DNA of 64,000 bases. Origin: Phaeovulum veldkampii DSM 11550 (GTDB lineage Bacteria > Pseudomonadota > Alphaproteobacteria > Rhodobacterales > Rhodobacteraceae). Shown piece after piece: positions 9,091-21,444 of the stretch. Location: contig NZ_PZKF01000006.1 in NCBI RefSeq assembly GCF_003034995.1, forward strand, positions 53,956 to 117,955, read 5' to 3'. The notes beneath the pieces are model-generated. The model did not search any database. It was not told the DNA's origin and was given only the letters and a program-made list of their open reading frames with translations. The number at the start of each line of letters is the position of its first letter. Position 1 is the first letter of the stretch. The position numbers and the translations under genes are program-made.

Positions 9091-9872
9091 TGTTTCAGAC
9101 GATCACGGCAGATATCGACGCGCGCGGCGTGGCGCGGCTGACGCTGAACCGGCCTGAAAAGCACAATGCGCTGAATGCCGCGATGATCGCGGAGCTGACA
9201 CGGGCCGCGCAGGCGCTGGGTGCAGATCCCGCGGTGCGGGTGGTGATCTTGCAAGCCGCGGGAGAGAGTTTCTGTGCCGGCGGCGATCTGGGCTGGATGC
9301 GCGATCAGATGGCCGCCGACGGTCCCACCCGCGCGGTCGAGGCCACCAAGCTGGCGCTGATGCTGAACGCGCTGAACATCTGTCCCAAGCCGGTGATCGG
9401 GCGCATCCACGGCAATGCCTTTGGCGGCGGGGTGGGGATGATGGCGGTCTGTGATGTGGCCATCGGCGCCACGCCAGCACGTTTCGGGCTGACGGAAACC
9501 CGGCTGGGGCTGATCCCCGCCACCATCGGCCCCTATGTTCTGGCGCGGATGGGAGAGGCGCTGGCGCGGCGGGTGTTCATGTCGGCGCGGCTGTTCGGGG
9601 CCGACGAGGCGGTGCGATTGCAACTGCTGGCCCGCGCCGTGGAGGTCGCCGATCTTGACGCGGCGATCGAGGCGGAAGTCGCCCCCTATCTGGCCTGCGC
9701 GCCGGGGGCCGTAGCCGAGGCCAAGGCGCTGGCCCGCCGTCTCGGTCCGCCCATTGACCAAGGCGTGATCGAGGCGACCATCGCCGCGCTGGTGGCCCGC
9801 TGGGAAAGCCCCGAGGCGGCCGAAGGGATCGCGGCCTTTTTCGACCGGCGCAAGCCCGGCTGGGCGCGATAA
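9087..9872 (+). CDS. liuC: Enoyl-CoA hydratase/isomerase, probable methylglutaconyl-CoA hydratase
   Basis: A 261-residue crotonase-fold protein: LTLNRPEKHNALNAAMI at the N-terminus, the first oxyanion-hole region SFCAGGDLGWMRD, and IHGNAFGGGVGMMAVCDVAI with the second oxyanion-hole and catalytic Glu region (GLTETRLGLIPATIGPYV). It hydrates 3-methylglutaconyl-CoA to HMG-CoA, judged from its position at the end of a cluster holding ivd, mccAB and HMG-CoA lyase. Crotonase sequence alone does not fix substrate. Two ATGs lie side by side at 9087 and 9090; the first overlaps the upstream stop. Confidence 0.88.
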   Translation: MMFQTITADIDARGVARLTLNRPEKHNALNAAMIAELTRAAQALGADPAVRVVILQAAGESFCAGGDLGWMRDQMAADGPTRAVEATKLALMLNALNICPKPVIGRIHGNAFGGGVGMMAVCDVAIGATPARFGLTETRLGLIPATIGPYVLARMGEALARRVFMSARLFGADEAVRLQLLARAVEVADLDAAIEAEVAPYLACAPGAVAEAKALARRLGPPIDQGVIEATIAALVARWESPEAAEGIAAFFDRRKPGWAR

Positions 9873-10034
9873 GGCGGTTACCGAGGGAGAGATTCGCGCG
9901 GCGCTTCGTTCCGGGGGGCGCCTTGGCCCCGCGCTGCCCCGAAAACCGGAGAGGCCCCTGCGTCATCTTGTGCACAATCGTATACATTTTGTCGCGACAC
10001 CCCCGGAAACGAGGGTTTTCGTCCCTGCCTTCGG

Positions 10035-10062
10035 TTGACCGGAGAATGGTGCATCGTTAAAT
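10035..10062 (+). promoter_or_regulatory. Candidate nuo operon promoter
   Basis: In the 241-base gap between the leucine operon and nuoA, TTGACC (10035-10040) and TTAAAT (10057-10062) are 16 bases apart, a plausible sigma-70-type promoter about 50 bases upstream of nuoA. An earlier AT-rich patch (TTGTGCAC followed by GTATACATT near 9968-9993) is a second candidate. I see no strong terminator for the upstream operon in this gap. Confidence 0.4.
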
Positions 10063-10113
10063 CACATTCATCCGGCCCGTTGTGGACGGATCGCTCAGGG
10101 GAGGGGGCAGCCG

Positions 10114-11003
<890 letters not shown>

Positions 11004-11015
11004 GGAGTGAACGCC

Positions 11016-11615
11016 ATGCCCGAATCCCTGCGCGAACTTGCGGCTCATATCGAAGTGCGGCGCCCCGGCGACGTGCTGGCCACCGAGGTGGCCTTTGGCG
11101 AATTGACGGTAACGGTGACGCCTTCGGGCCTTGTCGATTTCGTCGAATTTCTGCGCACCGATGCGACCTGCCGGTTCTCTTCGCTGGTGGATATCACCGC
11201 GGTTGACTGGCCGCAGCGCCCGGCGCGGTTCGACGTGGTCTATCATTTCCTGTCGATGTATCAGAACCATCGTATCCGGGTTAAGGCTGCGGTGCGCGAT
11301 GATGAGTTGGTGCCCTCGATCACCTCGGTTCACCCGTCGGCCAACTGGTTCGAACGCGAAGTGTTCGACATGTTCGGCATCCTGTTTTCAGGCCACCCCG
11401 ATCTGCGCCGCATCCTGACGGATTACGGCTTTCGCGGTTATCCGCTGCGCAAGGATTTTCCCACCACGGGCCATGTCGAACTGCGCTATGATGAGGCCGA
11501 AAAGCGCTGCGTCTACGAACCCGTCAAACTGGTGCAGGACTATCGTCAGTTCGACTTCCTCAGCCCCTGGGAGGGGGCGCATGGCCAGTTGCCCGGCGAT
11601 GAAAAGAAAGCCTGA
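11016..11615 (+). CDS. nuoC: NADH-quinone oxidoreductase subunit C
   Basis: A 199-residue hydrophilic subunit of the connecting arm of complex I (30-kDa family). The signature [10 protein letters not shown] is present as [20 protein letters not shown], followed by [19 protein letters not shown] and, at the end, FDFLSPWEG. The start at 11016 is set by AGGAG eight bases upstream; an in-frame GTG at 11007 is too close to that site. nuoB ends 12 bases upstream. Confidence 0.96.
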   Translation: MPESLRELAAHIEVRRPGDVLATEVAFGELTVTVTPSGLVDFVEFLRTDATCRFSSLVDITAVDWPQRPARFDVVYHFLSMYQNHRIRVKAAVRDDELVPSITSVHPSANWFEREVFDMFGILFSGHPDLRRILTDYGFRGYPLRKDFPTTGHVELRYDEAEKRCVYEPVKLVQDYRQFDFLSPWEGAHGQLPGDEKKA

Positions 11616-11663
11616 GCCCGTTCGGGCGGCCCGCCGCCCGGACAAGCACGGAATGAAGGTGAA

Positions 11664-12875
11664 ATGATGGACGCCAGCTTTGACGACATGCTGACGGGCG
11701 AGCAGCAGATCAGGAATTTCAACATCAACTTCGGCCCGCAGCACCCCGCGGCGCACGGGGTGCTTCGTCTGGTGCTGGAGCTTGACGGCGAGATCGTGGA
11801 GCGTTGCGATCCGCATATCGGCCTTCTGCACCGCGGCACCGAAAAGCTGATGGAAAGCCGCACCTATCTGCAGAATCTGCCCTATTTTGACCGGCTCGAT
11901 TACGTTGCCCCGATGAACCAGGAGCATGCCTGGTGTCTTGCTATCGAAAAGTTGACCGGCGTCGAAGTGCCGCGCCGCGCAAGTCTCATCCGTGTGCTTT
12001 ACTCCGAGATTGGGCGTATCCTGAGCCATCTGCTGAACGTGACGACGCAGGCGATGGATGTGGGTGCGTTGACGCCTCCGCTTTGGGGGTTTGAGGAACG
12101 TGAAAAGCTGATGGTGTTTTACGAACGCGCATGTGGGGCCAGGCTGCACGCCGCCTACTTCCGCCCCGGCGGGGTCCATCAGGATCTTCCGCCTGCGCTG
12201 CTTGATGACATCGAAGCCTGGGCCGAGGCCTTCCCCAAGGTGCTTGATGATATCGACGGCCTGCTGACGGAAAACCGCATCTTCAAGCAGCGCAACGTCG
12301 ATATCGGCGTGATCACCGAAGACGAGATCCTGCAATGGGGCTATTCGGGGGTGATGGTGCGCGGTTCGGGCCCTGCGTGGGATCTGCGCCGCAGCCAGCC
12401 CTATGAATGCTATGACGAATTCGACTTTCAGATACCGGTGGGCAAGAACGGCGACTGCTACGATCGTTATCTGTGCCGGATGGAGGAGATGCGGCAATCG
12501 ACCCGCATCATTCAGCAGGCGATTGCCAAGCTGCGCGTGGCCACCGGCGATGTTTTGGCGCGCGGCAAGCTGACGCCGCCGAAACGGGCCGAGATGAAGC
12601 GCGACATGGAGGCGCTGATCCACCACTTCAAACTTTATACCGAGGGCTTCCACGTTCCCGCTGGCGAGGTTTACGCCGCGGTCGAGGCGCCCAAGGGTGA
12701 ATTTGGCGTCTATCTGGTGTCGGATGGCACCAACAAGCCCTATCGCGCCAAGATACGGGCGCCCGGATATCTGCATCTGCAATCCATGGACCATGTGGCC
12801 CGCGGCCACCAACTGGCCGATGTGGCCGCCATCATCGGTACGATGGATGTCGTTTTCGGGGAGATCGACCGCTGA
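11664..12875 (+). CDS. nuoD: NADH-quinone oxidoreductase subunit D
   Basis: The 403-residue 49-kDa subunit, which with NuoB forms the quinone-binding pocket. Recognisable segments are [52 protein letters not shown] and, near the C-terminus, [18 protein letters not shown] and [13 protein letters not shown]. It is the usual length. ATG codons stand side by side at 11664 and 11667, with AAGGTGA just upstream. The TGA stop shares a base with the ATG of nuoE (TGATG). Confidence 0.97.
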   Translation: MMDASFDDMLTGEQQIRNFNINFGPQHPAAHGVLRLVLELDGEIVERCDPHIGLLHRGTEKLMESRTYLQNLPYFDRLDYVAPMNQEHAWCLAIEKLTGVEVPRRASLIRVLYSEIGRILSHLLNVTTQAMDVGALTPPLWGFEEREKLMVFYERACGARLHAAYFRPGGVHQDLPPALLDDIEAWAEAFPKVLDDIDGLLTENRIFKQRNVDIGVITEDEILQWGYSGVMVRGSGPAWDLRRSQPYECYDEFDFQIPVGKNGDCYDRYLCRMEEMRQSTRIIQQAIAKLRVATGDVLARGKLTPPKRAEMKRDMEALIHHFKLYTEGFHVPAGEVYAAVEAPKGEFGVYLVSDGTNKPYRAKIRAPGYLHLQSMDHVARGHQLADVAAIIGTMDVVFGEIDR

Positions 12876-13981
12876 TGCTGCGCCGCCTTCACCATGATCA
12901 GCCTGAAAGCTTTGTCTTTACCCCGGCCAACGAGGCATGGGCCCGCGCGCAGATCACCAAATACCCCGAGGGTCGTCAGGCCAGCGCGATCATTCCGCTG
13001 TTGTGGCGCGCGCAGGAACAGGAAGGCTGGCTGACCCGCCCGGCTATTGAACATGTCGCTGACATGCTGGGGATGCCCTATATCCGCGCGCTTGAAGTGG
13101 CGACCTTCTACTTCATGTTCCAGTTGCAGCCGGTCGGCTCAGTCGCGCATGTGCAGGTCTGCGGCACCACCTCGTGCCTTGTCTGCGGCGCCGAGGATCT
13201 GATCGGCGTTTGCAAGTCGAAGATCGCCAACAGCGCCCATACGCTGTCGGCAGATGGCAAATTCAGCTGGGAAGAGGTCGAATGCCTTGGCGCCTGCTCG
13301 AATGCGCCGATGGCGCAGATCGGCAAGGATTACTATGAGGATCTGACGGCCGAAAGCCTTGCGCATATTCTGGACGAACTGGCGGCGGGCCGTGTGCCGC
13401 AGCCTGGTTCGCAGAAAGGCCGCTATGCCGCCGAGCCTGCCTCGGGTCTGACCAGCCTTGCCGATTATGCGGCGGGGCGGGCCAAATATAATGCAAGCGT
13501 GGAACTGGCGATGGCGCTGGGCGATACCGTCAAGCGGATCGACGGCAGCGAAGCCCCGGTTCTGACACCCTGGCTGGGCGGCACTGCCCGGTCTGCTCCC
13601 CCATCGCAGGGTCAACCTGCGCAGGCCGAGGCCCCTGCGGCCGCGGCGAAAACCGCGGCGACCGAGCGATTGGTCGAGGCCCCCGCTGGGTATCTCTCCC
13701 GACCCGAACCGCTGGCCGCTGCGCGCGGCGGCGTTGCGGATGATCTCAAGAAGATCAAGGGCGTCGGGCCCGCACTCGAGGTGTTGCTCAACAGCCTCGG
13801 CATCTTCCACTTCGATCAGGTGGCCTCGTGGACCGGGGCTGAACTTGCCTGGATCGATGACAATCTTGAGGGCTTCAAGGGCCGCGCCAGTCGCGACGAC
13901 TGGGTGGCGCAGGCGAAACTTCTCGCTTCGGGTGGTGAAACCGAATTCTCGAAGCGGGTCGACAAGGGCGATGTCTATTGA
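12875..13981 (+). CDS. nuoE: NADH-quinone oxidoreductase subunit E with C-terminal helix-hairpin-helix extension
   Basis: The first ~175 residues are the 24-kDa NuoE thioredoxin-like domain carrying 2Fe-2S cluster N1a, with ligands in [14 protein letters not shown] and [14 protein letters not shown]. At 368 residues the protein is about twice the basic length. A flexible Ala/Pro-rich linker (about 230-275) leads to a C-terminal domain starting [20 protein letters not shown], a helix-hairpin-helix/DUF4332-like fold, then [20 protein letters not shown]. Long forms of this kind are known in Rhodobacterales to my recollection; what the tail binds is unknown. It is translationally coupled to nuoD. 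Confidence 0.95.
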   Translation: MLRRLHHDQPESFVFTPANEAWARAQITKYPEGRQASAIIPLLWRAQEQEGWLTRPAIEHVADMLGMPYIRALEVATFYFMFQLQPVGSVAHVQVCGTTSCLVCGAEDLIGVCKSKIANSAHTLSADGKFSWEEVECLGACSNAPMAQIGKDYYEDLTAESLAHILDELAAGRVPQPGSQKGRYAAEPASGLTSLADYAAGRAKYNASVELAMALGDTVKRIDGSEAPVLTPWLGGTARSAPPSQGQPAQAEAPAAAAKTAATERLVEAPAGYLSRPEPLAAARGGVADDLKKIKGVGPALEVLLNSLGIFHFDQVASWTGAELAWIDDNLEGFKGRASRDDWVAQAKLLASGGETEFSKRVDKGDVY

Positions 13982-14006
13982 GCTAACTCTGATGGAGGAC
14001 TAGTCG

Positions 14007-14516
14007 ATGACGAAAGAATGGCACGATATGGACGGCACGACGCGCAATTGGATGATTGCGATCGGCGTGGGCGTTGCGACGATGGTGCTGACGGTGGGTC
14101 TCGGGGACAAGTCGCCGACGGCTGGCGTGACGGCCGGGCTGGTGGCGATCGTGTTTTTCGGGTTTTTCCTCGAATGGGCGTTTGGCGGCAAGGATGCCAA
14201 TACCCAGATGCAAAATCTGATGGCGGCTCTGACGCCGACCAAACTGCCGACCAACGAAGAAGTGGTTGGTGGCCAGCCCCAGTTTGACGTGAAAGCGCTG
14301 AAACTGGACGGTCTGATTGATTGGCTGACCCCGAAAAAACTGATCTCGAACGACGATCTGGCGAAGGTGACTGGCGTCCGTCTGGACGACATGTCGCTGG
14401 AAAAAGTCGGCATGGCCGGGATCGTTCAGACGGCGGCTGGTGAGAAGCCTGCGGCGAAACCCGCCGTTGTGGCTGAAAAACCGGCGGTGAAGGCGAAAGC
14501 CAAAACCGAAGGCTAA
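14007..14516 (+). CDS. Two-helix membrane protein of the nuo operon (unknown function)
   Basis: A 169-residue protein between nuoE and nuoF. GGAGG lies eight bases before the ATG. Two transmembrane helices are clear (about 13-32, NWMIAIGVGVATMVLTVGLG, and 39-58, AGVTAGLVAIVFFGFFLEWA). A soluble part follows (KLDGLIDWLTPKKL, DDLAKVTGVRLDDMSLEKVG), then a low-complexity Ala/Lys/Pro tail (AAKPAVVAEKPAVKAKAK). It is not one of the 14 core subunits. The position, and the chance that its soluble part works with the NuoE tail, suggest an accessory or assembly role, but I recognise no family. Confidence 0.75.
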   Translation: MTKEWHDMDGTTRNWMIAIGVGVATMVLTVGLGDKSPTAGVTAGLVAIVFFGFFLEWAFGGKDANTQMQNLMAALTPTKLPTNEEVVGGQPQFDVKALKLDGLIDWLTPKKLISNDDLAKVTGVRLDDMSLEKVGMAGIVQTAAGEKPAAKPAVVAEKPAVKAKAKTEG

Positions 14517-14524
14517 GCGAAGAA

Positions 14525-14737
14525 AGCTCGCAAGAGCTGTCTCCCGCTCACATCAGGGGGCTGGCGATCCAGGGTAGGTTGGCAACTTTCGGTTGCCTTC
14601 GGATCGCCGCGGCCCCGTGAGAGGGAGGGTGTCTGTCCGGGTGCAGGGATGGGACGGCTTTTCAAGCCGGTCTTTCCGTTCGCCCGCCCTTTGGGCGGCG
14701 CCAGTTTGGGTGCCGTTCACCGTGCCAGAAATTCTGG
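14525..14737 (+). other. Structured leader upstream of nuoF
   Basis: The 250-base gap before nuoF holds no gene but at least four hairpins on one strand. The first is AGCTC-GCAA-GAGCT (14525-14538, GNRA-type loop). The second is a nested stem: GGCGATCC (14563-14570) pairs with GGATCGCC (14601-14608) and encloses GGCAAC/GTTGCC. The third is CGGCTT-TTC-AAGCCG (14655-14669), and the fourth is CCAGAA-A-TTCTGG (14725-14737). A GC-rich CGCCC/GGGCG hairpin lies at 14685-14697. No run of U follows, so these look more like mRNA processing, stability or translational-control elements than terminators. Confidence 0.45.
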
Positions 14738-14766
14738 TGCAAGGTCAGGAAAATGAGGAAGAGCGC

Positions 14767-16062
14767 ATGCTGAAAGACCAGGACCGAATTTTCACCAACC
14801 TTTACGGGATGCATGATCGCAGCCTTGCGGGCGCGCGCAAGCGTGGTCATTGGGACGGGACGGCGGGCTTTCTGGCGCAGGGCCGCGACTGGCTGGTGGA
14901 ACAGGTCAAGGCCTCGGGCCTGCGGGGCCGGGGCGGAGCGGGCTTTCCGACCGGCTTGAAATGGTCATTCATGCCCAAGCAGTCTGATGGTCGGCCCTGT
15001 TATCTGGTCATCAATGCCGACGAATCCGAACCCGGCACCTGCAAAGACCGCGAAATCATGCGCCACGATCCGCACACGCTGATCGAGGGCGCGCTGATCG
15101 CCGCTTTTGCGATGGGGGCGAATGCGGCCTACATCTATATCCGTGGCGAATACATCCGTGAACGCGAGGCGCTTCAGGCCGCCATCGACGAGGCCTATGA
15201 CGCGGGCCTGATCGGCAAGAACGCCTGCAAGTCGGGTTATGACTTTGACCTGTATCTGCACCATGGCGCCGGCGCCTATATCTGCGGCGAGGAAACTGCG
15301 CTGCTGGAAAGCCTTGAGGGCAAGAAGGGCATGCCGCGGATGAAGCCGCCGTTCCCCGCCGGATCGGGGCTTTACGGCTGCCCGACCACGGTAAACAATG
15401 TGGAATCCATCGCTGTCGTGCCTACCATCCTGCGCCGCGGCGCAAGCTGGTTTGCGGGCATCGGTCGCCCGAACAATGCGGGGACCAAGCTGTTTGCGAT
15501 CTCGGGCCACGTCAACAACCCCTGCGTCGTCGAAGAGGCAATGTCGATCCCGCTGCGCGAACTGCTGGAGCGTCACTGTGGCGGGGTGCGCGGCGGCTGG
15601 GGCAACCTCAAGGCGGTGATCCCCGGCGGGTCGTCGGTGCCGATGCTGAACGCGGCCCAATGCGACGAGGCGCTGATGGATTTCGACTGGCTGCGCGAGC
15701 AGCGCAGTGGCCTTGGCACCGCTGCGGTGATCGTGATGGATCAGTCTACCGACATCATCAAGGCGATCTGGCGGCTGTCGAAATTCTACAAGCACGAAAG
15801 TTGCGGCCAGTGCACGCCCTGCCGCGAGGGCACCGGCTGGATGATGCGCATCATGGACCGTCTGGTTCGCGGCGAGGCCGAAATCGAGGAAATCGACATG
15901 CTGATGAGCGTGACGAAGCAGGTCGAGGGCCACACGATCTGCGCCCTTGGCGACGCGGCGGCCTGGCCCATTCAGGGCCTGATCCGGCAGTTCCGGGACG
16001 AGATCGAAGACCGCATCAAGGCCCGCAAGACGGGTCGCACAGGTGCGATGGCGGCGGAGTAA
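14767..16062 (+). CDS. nuoF: NADH-quinone oxidoreductase subunit F
   Basis: The 431-residue 51-kDa subunit that binds NADH and FMN and carries 4Fe-4S cluster N3. FMN/NADH motifs are [15 protein letters not shown] and [19 protein letters not shown]; cluster ligands are in [16 protein letters not shown] and [13 protein letters not shown]. The reading frame is open from 14593, but the start at 14767 ([17 protein letters not shown]) has GAGGA seven bases upstream and gives the standard N-terminus. A structured non-coding gap precedes it. Confidence 0.97.
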   Translation: MLKDQDRIFTNLYGMHDRSLAGARKRGHWDGTAGFLAQGRDWLVEQVKASGLRGRGGAGFPTGLKWSFMPKQSDGRPCYLVINADESEPGTCKDREIMRHDPHTLIEGALIAAFAMGANAAYIYIRGEYIREREALQAAIDEAYDAGLIGKNACKSGYDFDLYLHHGAGAYICGEETALLESLEGKKGMPRMKPPFPAGSGLYGCPTTVNNVESIAVVPTILRRGASWFAGIGRPNNAGTKLFAISGHVNNPCVVEEAMSIPLRELLERHCGGVRGGWGNLKAVIPGGSSVPMLNAAQCDEALMDFDWLREQRSGLGTAAVIVMDQSTDIIKAIWRLSKFYKHESCGQCTPCREGTGWMMRIMDRLVRGEAEIEEIDMLMSVTKQVEGHTICALGDAAAWPIQGLIRQFRDEIEDRIKARKTGRTGAMAAE

Positions 16063-16065
16063 GCG

Positions 16066-18090
16066 ATGACCAACCTGCGTAAACTCATCATCGACGGGCA
16101 TGAGGTCGAGGTCGATCCGGCGCTGACCATCATTCAGGCCTGCGAACAGGCGGGCATCGAGGTGCCGCGGTTTTGCTATCACGAACGTCTGACCATCGCG
16201 GGCAACTGCCGGATGTGCCTTGTCGAGGTGGTGGGCGGCCCGCCGAAACCCACTGCGTCCTGCGCAATGCAGGTCAAAGACCTGCGCCCCGGCCCGAACG
16301 GCGAGCCCCCGGTGGTCAAGACCAACAGCCCCATGGTGCGCAAGGCGCGCGAGGGGGTGATGGAGTTCCTGCTGATCAACCACCCGCTGGATTGCCCGAT
16401 CTGCGATCAGGGCGGCGAATGCGATCTGCAAGATCAGGCCATGGCTTACGGGGTGGACTTCAGCCGCTACCGCGAGGCCAAGCGTGCCAGCGAAGACCTT
16501 GATCTGGGCCCGCTGGTGGCCACCACGATGACGCGCTGCATTTCCTGCACCCGCTGCGTGCGCTTTACCACCGAGGTGGCGGGCATCACCCAGATGGGCC
16601 AGACCGGCCGGGGCGAGGATGCCGAGATCACCTCGTATCTGGGCATGACGCTGGAATCGAACCTGCAAGGAAACATCATCGACCTGTGCCCTGTGGGCGC
16701 GCTGACATCGAAACCCTATGCCTTCACCGCCCGCCCGTGGGAGCTGACCAAGACCGAAACCATCGACGTGATGGACGGGTTGGGCGCCAATATCCGCGTC
16801 GATACCAAGGGCCGCGAAGTAATGCGCATTTTGCCGCGCAACCATGACGGCGTGAACGAGGAGTGGATTTCCGACAAGACCCGCTTTGTCTGGGACGGTC
16901 TGCGCCGGCAACGGCTGGATGTGCCCTATATCCGCGAAAACGGCCGTCTGCGGAAGGCCGGCTGGCCCGAGGCGCTTGCCGCCGCCGCCCGCGCGATGAC
17001 CGGCAAGAAGGTGCTGGGGCTGGTGGGCGATCTGGCCCCGGTCGAGGCGGCCTTTGCGTTGAGGCAACTGATCGAGGGGCTGGGTGGCACGGTCGAATGC
17101 CGCACTGACGGCGCACGGTTGCCGATCGGGAACCGGTCGGCCTATGTCGGCACCGCCCGGATCGAGGAGATCGACACCGCAGGTGACATCTGGCTGATCG
17201 GAACCAACCCGCGCGAGGAAAGCCCGGTGCTGAACGCGCGCATCCGCAAGGCTTGGGCTGCGGGCGCCGATGTCACGCTGATCGGGCAGGCTGCCGATCT
17301 GACCTATGACTATCGCCATCTTGGCACCGACCGCGCCGCCTTGGTTGCCGCTGCCGCCGCCGCCGGTGCCGCGGGTAAGCCTGCGCTGGTGATCGTGGGG
17401 CAGGGCGCGCTGAACGAGGCCGATGGCGAGGCGGTTCTGGCCCATGCGATGGCGCTGACCAAGGCGTTGGGCGGCAAGATGCTGGTGTTGCACACCGCCG
17501 CCGCCCGCGTTGGCGCGATGGATGTGGGCGCCGTAACCGAGGGCGGGCTGCTGGCTGCGGTTGAGGGTGTGGAGGTGATCTACAACCTCGGCGCCGACGA
17601 GGTGGAGATCGCGCCCGCCGCCGAGGGCGGGCCGTTCGTGATCTATCAGGGCAGCCACGGCGACCGGGGCGCGAACCGCGCCGATGTGATCCTGCCCGCC
17701 GCGGCCTACACCGAGGAAAACGCGCTGTTCGTGAACACCGAGGGCCGGCCGCAGCTTGCCTTCCGCGCGGGTTTTGCCCCTGGCGAGGCCAATGAAAACT
17801 GGGCGATCCTGCGCGCGCTGTCGGCCGACCTGGGACGCATCCAGCCGTGGAACGATCTGGCCGGTCTACGCCGGGCGCTGGTGGCGGCGCATCCGCATCT
17901 GGGCGCGGTCGATACGGTGGCCGACAACGGCTGGCATCCGCTGCCGCTGCGTGACCCCGGCCGGGCCGATTTCCGCCCGGCGATCCGCGATTTCTATCTG
18001 ACCAACCCGATCGCGCGCGCCTCGACCCTGATGGCCGAATTGTCGGCGCAGGCGCGGGCGCGGGCTGTGCGACCGATGGCTGCGGAATGA
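16066..18090 (+). CDS. nuoG: NADH-quinone oxidoreductase subunit G
   Basis: The 674-residue 75-kDa subunit, containing an N-terminal ferredoxin domain ([19 protein letters not shown]), a His/Cys 4Fe-4S site ([18 protein letters not shown]) and [10 protein letters not shown], followed by a molybdopterin-oxidoreductase-like domain. These clusters pass electrons from FMN toward NuoB. The length suits alphaproteobacterial NuoG without the extra N7-type region. It begins three bases after the nuoF stop and its own stop overlaps the next ATG. Confidence 0.97.
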   Translation: MTNLRKLIIDGHEVEVDPALTIIQACEQAGIEVPRFCYHERLTIAGNCRMCLVEVVGGPPKPTASCAMQVKDLRPGPNGEPPVVKTNSPMVRKAREGVMEFLLINHPLDCPICDQGGECDLQDQAMAYGVDFSRYREAKRASEDLDLGPLVATTMTRCISCTRCVRFTTEVAGITQMGQTGRGEDAEITSYLGMTLESNLQGNIIDLCPVGALTSKPYAFTARPWELTKTETIDVMDGLGANIRVDTKGREVMRILPRNHDGVNEEWISDKTRFVWDGLRRQRLDVPYIRENGRLRKAGWPEALAAAARAMTGKKVLGLVGDLAPVEAAFALRQLIEGLGGTVECRTDGARLPIGNRSAYVGTARIEEIDTAGDIWLIGTNPREESPVLNARIRKAWAAGADVTLIGQAADLTYDYRHLGTDRAALVAAAAAAGAAGKPALVIVGQGALNEADGEAVLAHAMALTKALGGKMLVLHTAAARVGAMDVGAVTEGGLLAAVEGVEVIYNLGADEVEIAPAAEGGPFVIYQGSHGDRGANRADVILPAAAYTEENALFVNTEGRPQLAFRAGFAPGEANENWAILRALSADLGRIQPWNDLAGLRRALVAAHPHLGAVDTVADNGWHPLPLRDPGRADFRPAIRDFYLTNPIARASTLMAELSAQARARAVRPMAAE

Positions 18091-18485
18091 CGATGGCGGC
18101 TCCGGGCACCTTCGCGCGTCTTGCGCCGGGTCTTCTGGCCGGGTTGGCGGCCTGTTCGGCGCAGGGGGCCGCAGGCCCGGCGGCGCCCGGCTGGCACGGC
18201 GCCAAGGCCGAGATGCTGGCCGATGACCTGATGGTCGTGCGCGCCGGGGCGGCCGGGGGGGCGCAGGTGGCGACCGATTACGCCACCTGTGCCGCCGCGC
18301 AGGCGGCACAGGCGCGCGGGCAGGGCTATCTGCGCCACCTGCGCACCAATATTGACGAACGGGGCGGCGTCTGGCGGGCCGATGCGGCCTATCTGGTTTC
18401 GCCCGAACCGCCGCGGGGCCTTCGGGTCATCGCGGCAGAGGCGGCGCTGGCCGATTGCGCGGCCCGCAGCATACCGACGGTCTGA
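18087..18485 (+). CDS. Small lipoprotein in nuo operon (unknown function)
   Basis: A 132-residue protein between nuoG and nuoH, overlapping the nuoG stop by ATGA. The N-terminus ([13 protein letters not shown]) resembles a lipoprotein signal with the lipobox LAAC at about residue 23. The rest is Ala-rich with two further cysteines (DYATCAAAQ and LADCAARS) that could form a disulfide. I know no family for it. Its coupling to nuoG means it is made together with complex I. The Ala-rich composition leaves some doubt, but the fit between the two nuo genes supports a real gene. Confidence 0.6.
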   Translation: MTMAAPGTFARLAPGLLAGLAACSAQGAAGPAAPGWHGAKAEMLADDLMVVRAGAAGGAQVATDYATCAAAQAAQARGQGYLRHLRTNIDERGGVWRADAAYLVSPEPPRGLRVIAAEAALADCAARSIPTV

Positions 18486-18497
18486 GGAACAGGATAA

Positions 18498-20438
<1,941 letters not shown>

Positions 20439-20442
<4 letters not shown>

Positions 20443-21047
20443 CGGCATTTGCATTCACCTTTTACCTCTTCGGGGTGACGGCGGTGATTGCCGGGCTGAT
20501 GGTGGTTCTGGCGCGCAACCCGGTGCATTCGGTGTTGTGGCTGATCCTGGCCTTCATTTCCTCGGCGGGGCTGTTCGTGCTGATGGGGGCCGAATTCGTC
20601 GCGATGCTGCTGATGATCGTCTATGTCGGGGCGGTGGCGGTGCTGTTCCTGTTCGTGGTGATGATGCTCGACATCGACTTTGCCGAGTTGAAAGAGGATC
20701 TGCTGCGCCACAAGCTGCTGGGCTTTCTGATCGGCGGGGTGATCCTGGGGCAGTTGGGCTTTGGCTTTGCCACCTGGCGCACCGCCGATGCGGCGGGCGG
20801 GCTGCGGATGGCCCCGATCGAGCCGGGCGTCACCAACACCCATGCGCTGGGGATGCTGCTTTATGACAAGTATCTGCTGCTGTTTCAGGTCTCGGGGCTG
20901 GTGCTGCTGGTGGCGATGATCGGGGCGATCTTGCTGACGATACGGCACCGGCGGGATGTCAAGCGGCAGGATGTGCTGGCGCAGATGTATCGCGATCCGG
21001 CGCAGGCGATGGAACTGAAGGATGTGAAGCCGGGGCAGGGCCTGTGA
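20439..21047 (+). CDS. nuoJ: NADH-quinone oxidoreductase subunit J
   Basis: A 202-residue membrane subunit with five helices, the third containing the conserved [20 protein letters not shown] pi-bulge region. The tail ([20 protein letters not shown]) is cytoplasmic. An insertion around residues 105-130 ([15 protein letters not shown]) is a loop. The start overlaps the preceding gene's stop, and 85 bases of GC-rich spacer without an evident gene separate it from nuoK. Confidence 0.96.
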
Positions 21048-21132
21048 CAGGCCCGCACCGTGACGGCCCGGTCAGGGGGACCGGGGCAGGGACCGAAGCG
21101 AAGATGACGGGGAAACGCCCGGAGGGACGGAC

Positions 21133-21438
21133 ATGATCGGATTGACACATTACCTCGGCGTGGCCGCCGCGCTTTTCGTGACGGGCATCTTCGGCATCTT
21201 CGTGAACCGCAAGAACGTCATCGTCATTTTGATGTCGATCGAATTGATGCTGCTGGCCGTCAATATCAACCTCGTGGCGTTTTCGGCGCATCTGGGTGAT
21301 CTTGTCGGGCAGGTGTTCACCATGTTCGTGCTGACGGTCGCCGCCGCCGAAGCCGCCATCGGGCTGGCGATCCTCGTCGTGTTCTACCGCGCCCGCGGCA
21401 GTATCGACGTGGAAAAAGTCAACGTGATGAAGGGGTAA
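21133..21438 (+). CDS. nuoK: NADH-quinone oxidoreductase subunit K
   Basis: A 101-residue, three-helix membrane subunit, homologous to MrpC. The conserved intramembrane glutamates are visible in [20 protein letters not shown] and [20 protein letters not shown], which belong to the proton pathway. The start has GGAGGGACGG upstream. nuoL begins six bases after its stop. Confidence 0.97.
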   Translation: MIGLTHYLGVAAALFVTGIFGIFVNRKNVIVILMSIELMLLAVNINLVAFSAHLGDLVGQVFTMFVLTVAAAEAAIGLAILVVFYRARGSIDVEKVNVMKG

Positions 21439-21444
21439 GGGCAA

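Noticed and set aside
14965..17658. A very long open frame on the minus strand opposite nuoF/nuoG (897 codons)
   Set aside because: Composition artefact of GC-rich coding DNA; the translation is His/Gly/Arg-rich without motifs, and the plus strand encodes clear NuoF and NuoG.
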